NCBI GenBank assembly: GCA_015066515.1
Contig: SVOH01000005.1
Location: 49,334 to 113,333, forward strand
From: Oscillospiraceae bacterium
Lineage (GTDB): Bacteria; Bacillota; Clostridia; Oscillospirales; Acutalibacteraceae
Length of the DNA stretch: 64,000 bases
Direction of reading: 5' to 3'
Positions 19,050-27,476 of this stretch are shown piece by piece; positions within the stretch are counted from its first letter, which is position 1; every line of letters begins with the position of its first letter. The notes below the pieces were generated by a model that was not told the DNA's origin, made no database searches, and was given only the letters and a program-made list of their open reading frames with translations. The position numbers and the translations under genes were made by a program.

Positions 19050-19328
19050 TTACTTTAATGAGGGAAGAATCTTCTCTACATCGCTGTGTGGTCTTGGGAT
19101 TACGTGTGTTGCAATAACTTCGCCCAAAGAACCAGCTGATGAAGAACCAGCTTCTACAGCAGCCTTAACTGCGCCTACGTCGCCACGAACCATTACAGAT
19201 ACAAGACCTGAACCGATCTTCTCTGTGCCGATAAGCTCTACGTTTGCAGCCTTTACCATTGCGTCAGCAGCTTCAATTGCAGCTACAAGACCGCGGGTTT
19301 CTACCATACCTAATGCTTCAAGTGCCAT
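19050..19328 (-). CDS. BMC-H hexameric shell protein, short copy of a tandem pair
   Basis: A 92-residue PduA/EutM-like shell hexamer subunit ([45 protein letters not shown]). It differs from the BMC domain of the neighbouring gene by one residue (Ser versus Asn in PRPHxDVEKIL), while the DNA differs at many third codon positions. A strong CAGGAGG site precedes its ATG. It is likely a major facet protein. Confidence 0.95.
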   Translation of the reverse strand: MALEALGMVETRGLVAAIEAADAMVKAANVELIGTEKIGSGLVSVMVRGDVGAVKAAVEAGSSSAGSLGEVIATHVIPRPHSDVEKILPSLK

Positions 19329-19380
19329 TTTTGTTTCCTCCTGAAAAAATTTTTATTTTAAATAAAATTTAAAAACTAAA

Positions 19381-19791
19381 TTATTTAAGCGATGGAAGAA
19401 TTTTCTCCACATCGTTGTGAGGTCTTGGGATTACGTGTGTTGCGATAACCTCACCTAAAGAACCGGCCGAAGAAGAACCAGCCTCTACAGCGGCCTTAAC
19501 TGCGCCAACATCACCGCGAACCATTACAGATACAAGACCTGAACCGATCTTTTCTGTGCCGATAAGCTCTACGTTTGCAGCCTTTACCATTGCGTCAGCA
19601 GCTTCAATTGCAGCTACAAGACCACGGGTTTCTACCATACCTAATGCTTCAAGTGCCATTTTCTTTACCTCCTTTACCTTAGGTTCTATTTCCACCTTTA
19701 CTTCTGCAGGCTTACTAGCCGCAGTAGTTTTGGTAGCTGTTGTTTTTTTAGTAGCAGTAGATTTACTGCTTGAAGATTTAGAAGTGGCCAT
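19381..19791 (-). CDS. BMC-H shell protein with 44-residue N-terminal extension and possible internal start
   Basis: The 136-residue reading frame starts at an ATG that overlaps the previous gene's stop (TAATG), so translational coupling is likely. Residues 1-44 are Ser/Thr/Lys/Ala-rich then Glu/Lys/Val-rich (for example [16 protein letters not shown]), with no counterpart in ordinary BMC-H proteins. Residues 45-136 form the PduA-like domain. Codons for KVKEVKK just before Met45 read as AAAGGAGGTAAAGAAAATG, a near-perfect ribosome site, so a 92-residue form is probably also made. The extension would face the shell surface. Its function is unknown. Confidence 0.85.
   Translation of the reverse strand: MATSKSSSSKSTATKKTTATKTTAASKPAEVKVEIEPKVKEVKKMALEALGMVETRGLVAAIEAADAMVKAANVELIGTEKIGSGLVSVMVRGDVGAVKAAVEAGSSSAGSLGEVIATHVIPRPHNDVEKILPSLK
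19656..19674 (-). promoter_or_regulatory. Internal Shine-Dalgarno in front of Met45 of the extended BMC-H gene
   Basis: Minus-strand AAAGGAGG followed by 7 bases and ATG, inside the coding frame. The ATG (start base 19659) would give a 92-residue standard BMC-H protein. Confidence 0.7.
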
Positions 19792-20090
19792 TACTTAGTT
19801 CCTTCTTTCTTTTTCATACGGGATGCGCTAAGCGCCAATAGGCGCTGTACCTCTTCGTGAGGGCTTGCAATAACAGCGTGTGAAACAGGTCGCTTTATCG
19901 CATTTGCCACAGCATTATCAACTGCGGCGGTTACTGCCGAAACCTGACCTTCTACCACAACCGTTACAAGTCGACCTCCGAGCTTGCGTTCCCAGGTTAC
20001 GAACTCAACATCTGCCGATTTGCACATTATATCAAGGCAATCTATAGCGGCTGTTACACCCGAAACCTCTATAAGTCCTATAGACTTCAT
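19791..20090 (-). CDS. BMC-H family shell protein, divergent
   Basis: A 99-residue BMC-domain protein ([18 protein letters not shown], then [21 protein letters not shown]) with a basic C-terminal tail ([12 protein letters not shown]). The pore segment and helix differ from the three PduA-like copies, so it probably forms a distinct hexamer with other pore properties. Its stop overlaps the start of the extended BMC-H gene. Confidence 0.9.
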   Translation of the reverse strand: MKSIGLIEVSGVTAAIDCLDIMCKSADVEFVTWERKLGGRLVTVVVEGQVSAVTAAVDNAVANAIKRPVSHAVIASPHEEVQRLLALSASRMKKKEGTK

Positions 20091-20109
20091 CGTTTTTACC
20101 TCTTACTAA

Positions 20110-20382
20110 TTAGAATTTAGGAAGAATTTTCTCTACATCAGCGTGTGGACGTGGAATTACATGTACTGCTACAAGCTCGCCAAGACGTGAAGCATTTGCG
20201 CTACCTGCTTCAACAGCAGCCTTTACTGCGCCAACGTCGCCGCGTACCATAACAGATACAAGTCCTGAACCGATTTTTTCAGTGCCGATGAGTGTTACCT
20301 CTGCAGCCTTTACCATTGCGTCAGCAGCTTCAATAGCAGCTGTAAGACCGCGAGTTTCTACCATGCCAAGTGCTTCTTTCAT
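20110..20382 (-). CDS. BMC-H hexameric shell protein, PduA-like
   Basis: A 90-residue PduA/EutM-type shell protein ([49 protein letters not shown]). I use the ATG preceded by GGAGGATACAAAA. A TTG five codons upstream overlaps this ribosome site and is unlikely. It is related to, but clearly more diverged than, the near-identical downstream pair. Confidence 0.94.
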   Translation of the reverse strand: MKEALGMVETRGLTAAIEAADAMVKAAEVTLIGTEKIGSGLVSVMVRGDVGAVKAAVEAGSANASRLGELVAVHVIPRPHADVEKILPKF

Positions 20383-20418
20383 TTTTGTATCCTCCAAAAA
20401 ATGTTTTTATGATAAAAT

Positions 20419-20733
20419 TTAATTTTTGTCAAAAGCGTTGAGCTTTAACATAGGTTCTGTATCTTGCTCGGTTCTGGTAATAATATGACTTGCAACAACG
20501 CCGGTCACATTCTCTGCAGCTTGTTTTGCCGCCGCCATAGCAGCCTCAACCGCATCAACCGAACCGCGAAACTTAATTGCTACAATAAGCGGAACCTCTA
20601 ATTCGTCGGCGTTGCCGGGCTTGTTTTTGTCAAAGTTTTCAACAGTAACATCTGCCGCCTTACAGCCTGCATCACAAGCCACAAAAGCGCTTACCAGACC
20701 AAACACCTCTAAAATACCTGTAGCCTTACCCAT
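20419..20733 (-). CDS. BMC-H family shell protein with insertion
   Basis: A 104-residue BMC-domain protein (GKATGILEVFGLVSAFVACD). It has a roughly ten-residue insertion after the second strand (KNKPGNADELEVP) and a C-terminal extension (TEPMLKLNAFDKN). The residue pattern is unlike PduA, so it is probably a minor hexamer type. It is the first shell gene after the alcohol dehydrogenase, with an AAGGAG site. Confidence 0.88.
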   Translation of the reverse strand: MGKATGILEVFGLVSAFVACDAGCKAADVTVENFDKNKPGNADELEVPLIVAIKFRGSVDAVEAAMAAAKQAAENVTGVVASHIITRTEQDTEPMLKLNAFDKN

Positions 20734-20744
20734 AATTGCTCTCC

Positions 20745-21944
20745 TTACTTGTTAACGATTGCAATCTTAAGACCTTCCATTTTAAGATTGGTCTTGAATG
20801 CTTCGTCAATTTGTTCAAGAGGATATTTATGGGTGATAAGTTTCTCTATAGGAAGACCGATTCCCTTTGCGCGTTTTAAGAAATCAAATGTGGTTGCATA
20901 ATCGCGAAGGGTATATACCCAAGAACCAACTGTTGTGATTTCTTTTGAACAAATATCAAAGTGTGGATTAATTGTAGCATCGCCACCATTAATAAAGAAG
21001 CCAAGCTCACAAAGTCCACCGCCATTACGGATAAACTTGTAAATATTACTGTGCGCAACAGGTGAACCTGTACACTGGAATGCAAAATCAGCGAGATATC
21101 CGCCAAAGGCGTCTTTAACACCATCGGCCAAAGCCTCGATGCCCTTATGGTTTTTAAAGTTAACCGAAGCAGTTGCACCCATTTCTTTTGCAAACTGGAG
21201 GCGCTTTTCTTCGCCATCTACCGCTACAATGTTTTCGATACCCATTGTGCGAAGAACTGCAATACAGATAAGACCAATAGGTCCACAACCCTGCACAACA
21301 ACGCGGCTGTTGAATCTTAAAATGCCAGTTGTTTTTGCGCGCTCTACAGCGTGAATTAAAACAGCACAGGGCTCAATAAGTATTCTTGAATCAAGATCTA
21401 GGTCGCTTACGTTAAATATGGTCGAACCACCGCGAACCAATATGTAATCGCTGAACCAACCGTTAAGATGAACATCATCATCCGGAAGAAGTCCGTAAAC
21501 ATCGGCACCACCAACGTTTTGCTTGTTGAGGTCGTACATTGTAATATCAGGATTATCCTTAAATATCATACAAGTAACAACCTTATCTCCAACCTTTAAA
21601 GGTTTACCGGCCGAGTCCACTTTTACATTTTTACCCATTTTTACAATTTCGCCTGTACCCTCATGGCCGAGTGCAACAGGGATAAGACCGAATGGGTCAC
21701 GTTTATATTCATGAGCATCAGTACCGCAAACGCCACAGCCCTCTACCTTAACCAAAACATCGTCGTCGCCAACTGCCGGCATCGGATATTCTTTGATTTC
21801 AAACTTTTCAAGTCCTGTGAGCATTGCAACGTGCGCTGTAGCAGGAACTGCACCACTAACTTGTGGAGCCGGTGCGCTTACACCGTTCATACTATCAAGC
21901 ACCTGACGTACTATTTGCTCTATGTTGGAAGAATTTATATCCAT
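20745..21944 (-). CDS. Zinc-type alcohol dehydrogenase with N-terminal encapsulation peptide
   Basis: A medium-chain alcohol dehydrogenase of 399 residues. Residues 1-20 (SSNIEQIVRQVLDSMNG) form an amphipathic helix, then an Ala/Pro/Val linker to residue 36, as in encapsulated cargo. Catalytic zinc ligands are at Cys73 (GVCGTD) and His94-Glu95 (GHEGTG). The nucleotide site is VVQGCGPIGL. The four-cysteine structural zinc lobe is absent. It could reduce lactaldehyde to 1,2-propanediol or propanal to propanol, regenerating NAD+ for the aldehyde dehydrogenase. The ATG overlaps the preceding stop. Confidence 0.9.
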   Translation of the reverse strand: MDINSSNIEQIVRQVLDSMNGVSAPAPQVSGAVPATAHVAMLTGLEKFEIKEYPMPAVGDDDVLVKVEGCGVCGTDAHEYKRDPFGLIPVALGHEGTGEIVKMGKNVKVDSAGKPLKVGDKVVTCMIFKDNPDITMYDLNKQNVGGADVYGLLPDDDVHLNGWFSDYILVRGGSTIFNVSDLDLDSRILIEPCAVLIHAVERAKTTGILRFNSRVVVQGCGPIGLICIAVLRTMGIENIVAVDGEEKRLQFAKEMGATASVNFKNHKGIEALADGVKDAFGGYLADFAFQCTGSPVAHSNIYKFIRNGGGLCELGFFINGGDATINPHFDICSKEITTVGSWVYTLRDYATTFDFLKRAKGIGLPIEKLITHKYPLEQIDEAFKTNLKMEGLKIAIVNK

Positions 21945-22423
21945 TATAGATACTGCCCTTTCTCAAAAATTTCTTTGCCGTAGGCTGCGAGTTTTGTGTC
22001 TTGCTCCTCGCTACCTCCGCTCACACCAATACCGCCAATTATTTCGCCCTTACTGTTTTTAAGTGGCTCACCACCACCAAAAATTACAATTTTACCACCA
22101 TTAGTAAACTGTATTCCATAAAGCGAACCGCCCGGTTGAGCCAACGGCTTTAGCGTGCTGGTAGACATTTTAAGCGAAACCACCGTAAATGCCTTTTGTA
22201 CAGCTATATCATAGCTGGCAATATATGCGTCGTCCATGCTCTCCACCAGAACCGGATGTGCGGCTCTGTTAGATATTGCAACGACCGCCTTAACACCTAA
22301 TTGTTCGGCACGAGCCCTTACCTTTTTGGCAACCGCCTGTGCCACACTTAGTGTTATATCATCTGAAGCTTTGATCTTGCTTACCACTGCCTGCACAATG
22401 GATTGCATGGCCTGCTCGTTCAT
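21944..22423 (-). CDS. GlcG/HbpS (PduO C-terminal, DUF336) domain protein with encapsulation helix
   Basis: A 159-residue protein of the GlcG/HbpS family, the same fold as the C-terminal domain of PduO. It shows the family core (AISNRAAHPVLVESMDDAYIASYDIAVQKA, and GGIGVSGGSEEQD near the end). Residues 1-20 (MQSIVQAVVSKIKAS) look like an encapsulation peptide. GlcG-like proteins are recurrent GRM cargo. The role is not established, with cofactor or heme/corrinoid binding proposed for relatives. The start overlaps the aldolase stop (TGATG). Confidence 0.88.
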   Translation of the reverse strand: MNEQAMQSIVQAVVSKIKASDDITLSVAQAVAKKVRARAEQLGVKAVVAISNRAAHPVLVESMDDAYIASYDIAVQKAFTVVSLKMSTSTLKPLAQPGGSLYGIQFTNGGKIVIFGGGEPLKNSKGEIIGGIGVSGGSEEQDTKLAAYGKEIFEKGQYL

Positions 22424-23223
22424 CAGTTTTTACCAAGCTGTGCGAGTACACGCTTTGTAATTTCAGCAACCATATCAGCGTCGTCGCCCTTGCCGCATGT
22501 GCAGTTACCACCACAACCGTGACAGCTTGGCTTACCCTCTTTTGCGTTAGGGCAAAGGTCTGCCGGATGCTTACCCTTAAGACCAAACTGACGACGAATC
22601 TCATAAAGGCGCTGTACCTGTGACTCAGAAAGCTCTTTAGCGCCGCCTAATTGCTTAGAGATATAAAGAAGCTTTGCATAAAACTCTACTGATTCCATCT
22701 TGTGATATGCAGCAAGAAGTGAATCTGAGAATGTAAGTGCACCGTGATTTTCAAGAAGAACTGCGTCAAATGACTGCAAGTACTTTGAAACTGCGTCAGG
22801 GATTTCCTCGGTAGAAGGTGTGCCGTATTCAGCAATCGGCACGCAACCAAGAGCAATAACTGCTTCAGGCATAATTGGCTGTGTTAGCGGAATGCCTGCA
22901 ATGGCAAAGCCTGTTGCATACATAGGATGAGCGTGAACTACCGAATTAACATCTGGACGCTCTTTGTAAACACGCATATGCATCTTGATTTCAGATGAAG
23001 GCTTGAAGCCCTTGTTAGCCTGAATAACCTTACCGTCGCGGTCAACCTTACAAATGAATTCAGGGGTCATAAAGCCCTTACTAACACCTGTAGGTGTGCA
23101 AAGGAACTCGTTATCGTTAAGCTTTACTGAAATGTTACCGTCGTTTGCAGCAACCATTCCCTTGTCGTAAATACGCTTACCGATGTCGCATATTTGTTTC
23201 TTAATTTCATACTCGTTTACCAT
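22423..23223 (-). CDS. Class II (fuculose/rhamnulose-phosphate type) aldolase with Cys-rich linker and C-terminal encapsulation peptide
   Basis: Cleaves a deoxy-ketose 1-phosphate to DHAP and lactaldehyde. The 266-residue protein has the family NDGNISVK loop, zinc ligands His97 and His99 (VVHAHP), and His160 (LENHGALT). After residue 222 comes a linker with Cys224, 234, 237, 241 and 243 plus His235, which could hold a metal. The terminal helix DMVAEITKRVLAQLGKN is a probable encapsulation peptide. This gene type defines the fucose/rhamnose (GRM5-like) microcompartments. It has its own promoter upstream. Confidence 0.93.
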   Translation of the reverse strand: MVNEYEIKKQICDIGKRIYDKGMVAANDGNISVKLNDNEFLCTPTGVSKGFMTPEFICKVDRDGKVIQANKGFKPSSEIKMHMRVYKERPDVNSVVHAHPMYATGFAIAGIPLTQPIMPEAVIALGCVPIAEYGTPSTEEIPDAVSKYLQSFDAVLLENHGALTFSDSLLAAYHKMESVEFYAKLLYISKQLGGAKELSESQVQRLYEIRRQFGLKGKHPADLCPNAKEGKPSCHGCGGNCTCGKGDDADMVAEITKRVLAQLGKN

Positions 23224-23268
23224 GATAATTTCTCCTTAATTTTGAAATTTTGCTTTTAGTACATTATG

Positions 23269-23297
23269 ATAATACCACACAAATGCGGTAAAGTCAA
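23269..23297 (-). promoter_or_regulatory. Promoter for the aldolase-to-pduL segment
   Basis: On the minus strand: TTGACT (23292-23297), 17-base spacer, TATTAT (23269-23274), in the 106-base gap between pduV and the aldolase. Suggests the locus is split into two transcription units. Confidence 0.7.
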
Positions 23298-23329
23298 CAT
23301 AAAAAAGATATTATTTTTGGTTTTTTACG

Positions 23330-23767
23330 TTATTTTTCTTGTTTTTTGTGGTTTTCAAGGTGCTCTAGCACTTGATTTATACCTTTTCCTGTTTTAGAAT
23401 CCACATAATACACCGTTTCGCAACCCGAAAGACGCAACCAATTTTCAGCACAAGTGGGGTCCGCCTTGTCACATTTTGTAACAATACCTATAACCTCGCG
23501 GTTTACCATACAGGTAATATTGGGTGGAAAAAGTGAGTACTGCTCGTCCGCCGCAATCATGAGCGCTACAATATCAGCTTCATACGCATAAAGACAAAGT
23601 GCCGCACCAAGATCGTGATTCTCGGCATATTCGCCAGGCGTATCAATCAAAAAATCGCCGTAATTTATATACTGCGTTTTATGATAGTGCGTTTTTTCGC
23701 CCCTTAGTGCTTGAGTCAGCGTTGTTTTGCCAACTCCGCTTCGACCAATAAGTATAAGTTTTTTCAT
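23330..23767 (-). CDS. pduV: PduV/EutP-like small GTPase
   Basis: A 145-residue P-loop GTPase-like protein with GRSGVGKTTL (Walker A), DTPGEY (G3) and TKCD (G4). PduV is associated with the microcompartment exterior and its movement or positioning. The ATG overlaps the pduU stop (TAATG). The C-terminus is basic (ENHKKQEK). Confidence 0.93.
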   Translation of the reverse strand: MKKLILIGRSGVGKTTLTQALRGEKTHYHKTQYINYGDFLIDTPGEYAENHDLGAALCLYAYEADIVALMIAADEQYSLFPPNITCMVNREVIGIVTKCDKADPTCAENWLRLSGCETVYYVDSKTGKGINQVLEHLENHKKQEK

Positions 23768-24126
23768 TAGGTCTTTGTCACTTCGCAGACTGTAAAGCCA
23801 AGCTTATTTTGAACGTAGTCGGTTATGGCCAGCAGTGAAGCTTCAACCTCTGACACAGTGCCGGTAAGAATTACCGTACCGCTAAAGCGGTCAACAAATC
23901 CCAACGTTGCTCCGGATGATTTGATTGCAATATCACCCGCTATAATTGCAGTTTCACTTGGAGATACGGTAAGAATACCAATAGCTCCCTTGTGCTCTTC
24001 AGCAGGATTAAGTCCCAACTTTTTATAAAGTATATCGTCAGGGTTTGCAATGATATGAGCCAGGGTTATTTGTTTTCCCGGGACAAGCTCTTGTATAATA
24101 CGAGCTTTATCGTTATCAAACTGCAT
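23767..24126 (-). CDS. pduU: PduU/EutS-like circularly permuted BMC shell protein
   Basis: A 119-residue permuted BMC-H protein matching PduU closely: IQELVPGKQITLAHIIANP at the N-terminus (the beta-barrel cap strand) and GFVDRFSGTVILTGTVSEVE near the end. It forms a capped hexamer that may interact with PduV. It follows the activase gene with an AGGAGG site. Confidence 0.95.
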   Translation of the reverse strand: MQFDNDKARIIQELVPGKQITLAHIIANPDDILYKKLGLNPAEEHKGAIGILTVSPSETAIIAGDIAIKSSGATLGFVDRFSGTVILTGTVSEVEASLLAITDYVQNKLGFTVCEVTKT

Positions 24127-24128
24127 CT

Positions 24129-24917
24129 CTAACCTCCTATCTGTACTGTTAAGCCAAACTGTTCGGCAGTTTGCTTAAGAACTTGCATTAATTCATTGGT
24201 AGGTGATTTTAAATCACCCATACCATATTCACGACCAAGCCCCGCATATTTGTCGCGACCCATATTGTGATATGGCAGCAAATGTATTTCGTTCACATTT
24301 GGCAAGCTGACAGCAAATGCGGCAATTTCGGCAATTTCGGCTACCGTATCGTTAAAGGTAGGTATTACCGGAACTCTAATAATAAGCTTGCGCGCCTTGC
24401 TTGCTATAATCTTAGCATTTTCAAGAATCCTCTCATTCGGCTGAGTAGTAAACTCTTTATGCTTGTCGCTGTCTATGTGCTTAATATCCATAAGCACGGT
24501 ATCAAGATATGGTAAGAATCTTTCTATAACCTCTGCATTTGCAAAGCCAGTTGTCTCTATCGCAGTGTTTATACCGTTATCCTTACAGGCTTTAAGTAAA
24601 GCCACGGCAAAATCAGGCTGTAACAAGCTTTCACCACCCGAAAGCGTAACACCGCCACCCGAACGGTTATAGTAAGGTCTATCTTGCAAAATCTCACCCA
24701 AAATCTCCCCTACCGTCACGTCACGTCCCATTACTTTCGGCTTACCGTTTTGCATCATAGTCTCAATCTCATAGGATTGTGACTCGGGATTGCAACACCA
24801 TCGGCAACGAAGCGCACAGCCTTTTAAAAATACTATCGTGCGTATACCGGGTCCGTCGTGAGTAGAGAAACGCTGGATATCAAAGATTCTTCCCCTTACA
24901 GAAAGATTGTCTTGCAT
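24129..24917 (-). CDS. Glycyl radical enzyme activating enzyme (radical SAM)
   Basis: Installs the glycyl radical on the adjacent diol dehydratase using S-adenosylmethionine. The 262-residue protein has the [4Fe-4S]-SAM motif Cys34-x3-Cys38-x2-Cys41 (CALRCRWC), followed by LSGGESLLQP. No ferredoxin-like cysteine-rich insertion follows the SAM motif, unlike several other GRE activases, so the enzyme appears to have only the single SAM cluster, like PFL-activase. The ATG overlaps the stop of the dehydratase (TGATG). Confidence 0.94.
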   Translation of the reverse strand: MQDNLSVRGRIFDIQRFSTHDGPGIRTIVFLKGCALRCRWCCNPESQSYEIETMMQNGKPKVMGRDVTVGEILGEILQDRPYYNRSGGGVTLSGGESLLQPDFAVALLKACKDNGINTAIETTGFANAEVIERFLPYLDTVLMDIKHIDSDKHKEFTTQPNERILENAKIIASKARKLIIRVPVIPTFNDTVAEIAEIAAFAVSLPNVNEIHLLPYHNMGRDKYAGLGREYGMGDLKSPTNELMQVLKQTAEQFGLTVQIGG

Positions 24918-27445
24918 CAGAAACCTCCCTGCTCGGTACGAGCTATAATATCATCCTGAAGTGAGCGTGAAAGTGTTGTGAACAGCGCGCTGTAACCAGC
25001 AACACGCACAACTAAAGATTTATATTTTTCGGGATTTTGCTGTGCATCGCGCAAGGTTTCACGACTTACAACATTAAACTGCATATGCATACCCTTTTGG
25101 TCAAAGAAGCCGCGTACCAATGCTACAAAGCTTTCAAGTCCGCTTTGTCCTGCCAGGGCGCTTGGATGGAACTTCATATTAAAGAGTGTACCATTTGATG
25201 CTATAAAATGGTCAAGTTTTGCCACCGAGTTTGCCGATGCAGTAGGGCCTTTAACATCTCTGCCTGCAGCAGGACCTACACCGTCAGCAATAGGAGTAAA
25301 TGCCGCTCTGCCGTCTGGCGTAGCACCTGTTTGTGCACCCAAAGGAACATTAGCCGATACAGGATAAAGACCCGCTTGGAACATACCGCCACGTGGATTT
25401 TTGTACTGCTCAAGCGGCTTTGTATATGTATAAGCAACGTCTCGTGCAAAAGCATCAACATCGGCAAGGTCATTACCGTATTTAGGTAATTCCCGAATTT
25501 GTTCAAGTATAGCACTATAACGTCTTTTATCTTCATCAGATGCGGGATTTTTTGAAACCGCAATATATATTGACTTAATATCCTCTTCGGTCAAGCTTTT
25601 GCCATCAGCTACAAGCTTACTTGCAACCGTTTTGGTAAGCTTTTCTGCGGTAGCCGCGTCCATATCAAGACCAAAATTATTATCAAGCGCTGCTTTAAGC
25701 TCGCAAAGCTTTAGAACTTTTTTATCATAAACAAGCGTCTTAACCGCCAAAAGCGCATCGGTCATATTTGCTATACCAAAGCCCTGAGGCCCCGTAAAGT
25801 TATAAACCGCGCCGCCCTCTTGCAAGCTTTTACCTCTACCGATACAATCTTCTATCATACAAGACTGATACGGCAATGGACAGCGGCGTGCATGTGCCAT
25901 ATCGATGGCATTATCTGCATTTACGAGCAATTTTATAAAATAGTTCATCTGCGCCTTATACGCATCATAAAACTTTTCAAATGTGGTAAATTCATGCAAT
26001 TCTCCGGTGCGAAGGCCAACCTGTACACCCTTGTCAACACCGTTAGAAAAGACAAGCTCAAGCGGGCGGCACATATTAAAGAATGCCGCATCATGCCAAC
26101 CATCAGTCTTAGCGGGAGCTTGTGGCTCAACACAACCTATTATGTTGTAGTTGCGTGCATCTTCAAGCGTAACACCGCGACTCATAAGCGAAGGAATGAT
26201 AACCTCGTCATTATAATAGGCCGGAAGACCTACACCGGTTCTTGTAACCTCTGCCGCGCGTAGTAAAAACTCGTGTGGACTGCCATTCCATACACGAACA
26301 GAGAACGAAGGCATAGGAAGCATTACGTGAAGTGTTGCATTAATACACATAAACGATACATCATTTGTAGCGTCGTTGCCGTATTTATCTTGTCCGCCTG
26401 CAATAAGGTTTTGGAACAGACTGTAACCTGCAAAGCCTTCAGCAGAAGCCGCATCTCGAACTTTGTTAAGGTCGTTAAGCTTTACCCAAATACAGTCTAC
26501 CAGTTCTTGCGCAAACTCGCGTGTTATTTTGCCTGCATTAAAATCCTTTTCAAAATAAGGATTCATATATTGGTCAAATCTACCAGGAGATATTGAGTGA
26601 CCGCTTGACTCAACCTGCAAAAGCATTTGTATAAACCAGAATGACTGGCAAGCCTCATAAAAAGACTCTGCGCCATAGCGTGGCACACGCGCGCAGTTTG
26701 CAGCTATTCTCAAAAGTTCTTCACGGCGGCTCGTATCCGCTTCGCTTGCCGCCATTTGTTTAGCAAGTGTGGCGTAGCGGTCAGCATAATTTATAACTGC
26801 ATCACAGCTAATTATTACCGCTTGTAAAAACGCACTGCGTGAAGCGTAATCAGCATCAGCAACATCAAGCGCATTCAATGCGTCGGTCGCCTCAGCGATA
26901 ATACCTTTATAACCAATAGCCAAAACCTTGCCGTAATCAACAGTAAAGTGGCCGATACCGTTATAGAAGTAGTTACCCACAGTAAATATATTATGTTCTA
27001 TAGCGCAAAGTGCTTCAGGCGACATATAAGCTGTGGCCAACTCGCTTGTGGTTTTTCCTTTCCAATAAGGGTAAACCTCACGAAGTCTCGACTTAGTTTC
27101 TTCAGATATATAAAACGGGTCGGCACTACGTGTAGCAACAGTGTCAAATTCGGCTTCTAACCACTCGTAAGAATATTCAGGAAATACCTGACAACCACGC
27201 GGAGCCTTTGAGTTACTGCCAACAATCAATTCTTCAGGTCTGATTGTAATAGGCAAATTCTCAAGTATATGCGCAAAAGCCTTTGCTCTACGCAAAACTA
27301 TAGGTTGTCCCTCGGTTGCCTTATAACTTTCGGTTATAAGTACAGCACGGTCAGCCTCTATCTCAGGCATCTTTGCGTAAAGATGGTCAATAAGACGCTG
27401 GATTCTCGGTGATTTTTCTATATTTTTTGTATATGTGTATGGCAT
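24917..27445 (-). CDS. Glycyl radical B12-independent 1,2-propanediol dehydratase
   Basis: Dehydrates 1,2-propanediol to propanal using a glycyl/thiyl radical. Starting at MPYTYTK (ATG after GTGAGG) gives 842 residues. Catalytic Cys438 and Glu440 lie in NIIGCVEP, and the radical Gly817 in VRVAGYSA near the C-terminus. His166 (IGHFTVD) and Asp452 (14 after the Cys, in DGWHDAAFF) are the residues expected in diol/glycerol dehydratases. Length and residue numbers resemble the Roseburia enzyme from memory. No N-terminal encapsulation helix was seen. It is the first gene of the locus, with its own promoter. Confidence 0.93.
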   Translation of the reverse strand: MPYTYTKNIEKSPRIQRLIDHLYAKMPEIEADRAVLITESYKATEGQPIVLRRAKAFAHILENLPITIRPEELIVGSNSKAPRGCQVFPEYSYEWLEAEFDTVATRSADPFYISEETKSRLREVYPYWKGKTTSELATAYMSPEALCAIEHNIFTVGNYFYNGIGHFTVDYGKVLAIGYKGIIAEATDALNALDVADADYASRSAFLQAVIISCDAVINYADRYATLAKQMAASEADTSRREELLRIAANCARVPRYGAESFYEACQSFWFIQMLLQVESSGHSISPGRFDQYMNPYFEKDFNAGKITREFAQELVDCIWVKLNDLNKVRDAASAEGFAGYSLFQNLIAGGQDKYGNDATNDVSFMCINATLHVMLPMPSFSVRVWNGSPHEFLLRAAEVTRTGVGLPAYYNDEVIIPSLMSRGVTLEDARNYNIIGCVEPQAPAKTDGWHDAAFFNMCRPLELVFSNGVDKGVQVGLRTGELHEFTTFEKFYDAYKAQMNYFIKLLVNADNAIDMAHARRCPLPYQSCMIEDCIGRGKSLQEGGAVYNFTGPQGFGIANMTDALLAVKTLVYDKKVLKLCELKAALDNNFGLDMDAATAEKLTKTVASKLVADGKSLTEEDIKSIYIAVSKNPASDEDKRRYSAILEQIRELPKYGNDLADVDAFARDVAYTYTKPLEQYKNPRGGMFQAGLYPVSANVPLGAQTGATPDGRAAFTPIADGVGPAAGRDVKGPTASANSVAKLDHFIASNGTLFNMKFHPSALAGQSGLESFVALVRGFFDQKGMHMQFNVVSRETLRDAQQNPEKYKSLVVRVAGYSALFTTLSRSLQDDIIARTEQGGF

Positions 27446-27476
27446 AAGACAATACCTCACTTTAGTAATTGTTTAT

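Noticed and set aside
24917..27445. Choline trimethylamine-lyase as the identity of the GRE
   Set aside because: His166 and Asp452 fit diol dehydratases, and the locus contains an aldolase for lactaldehyde.
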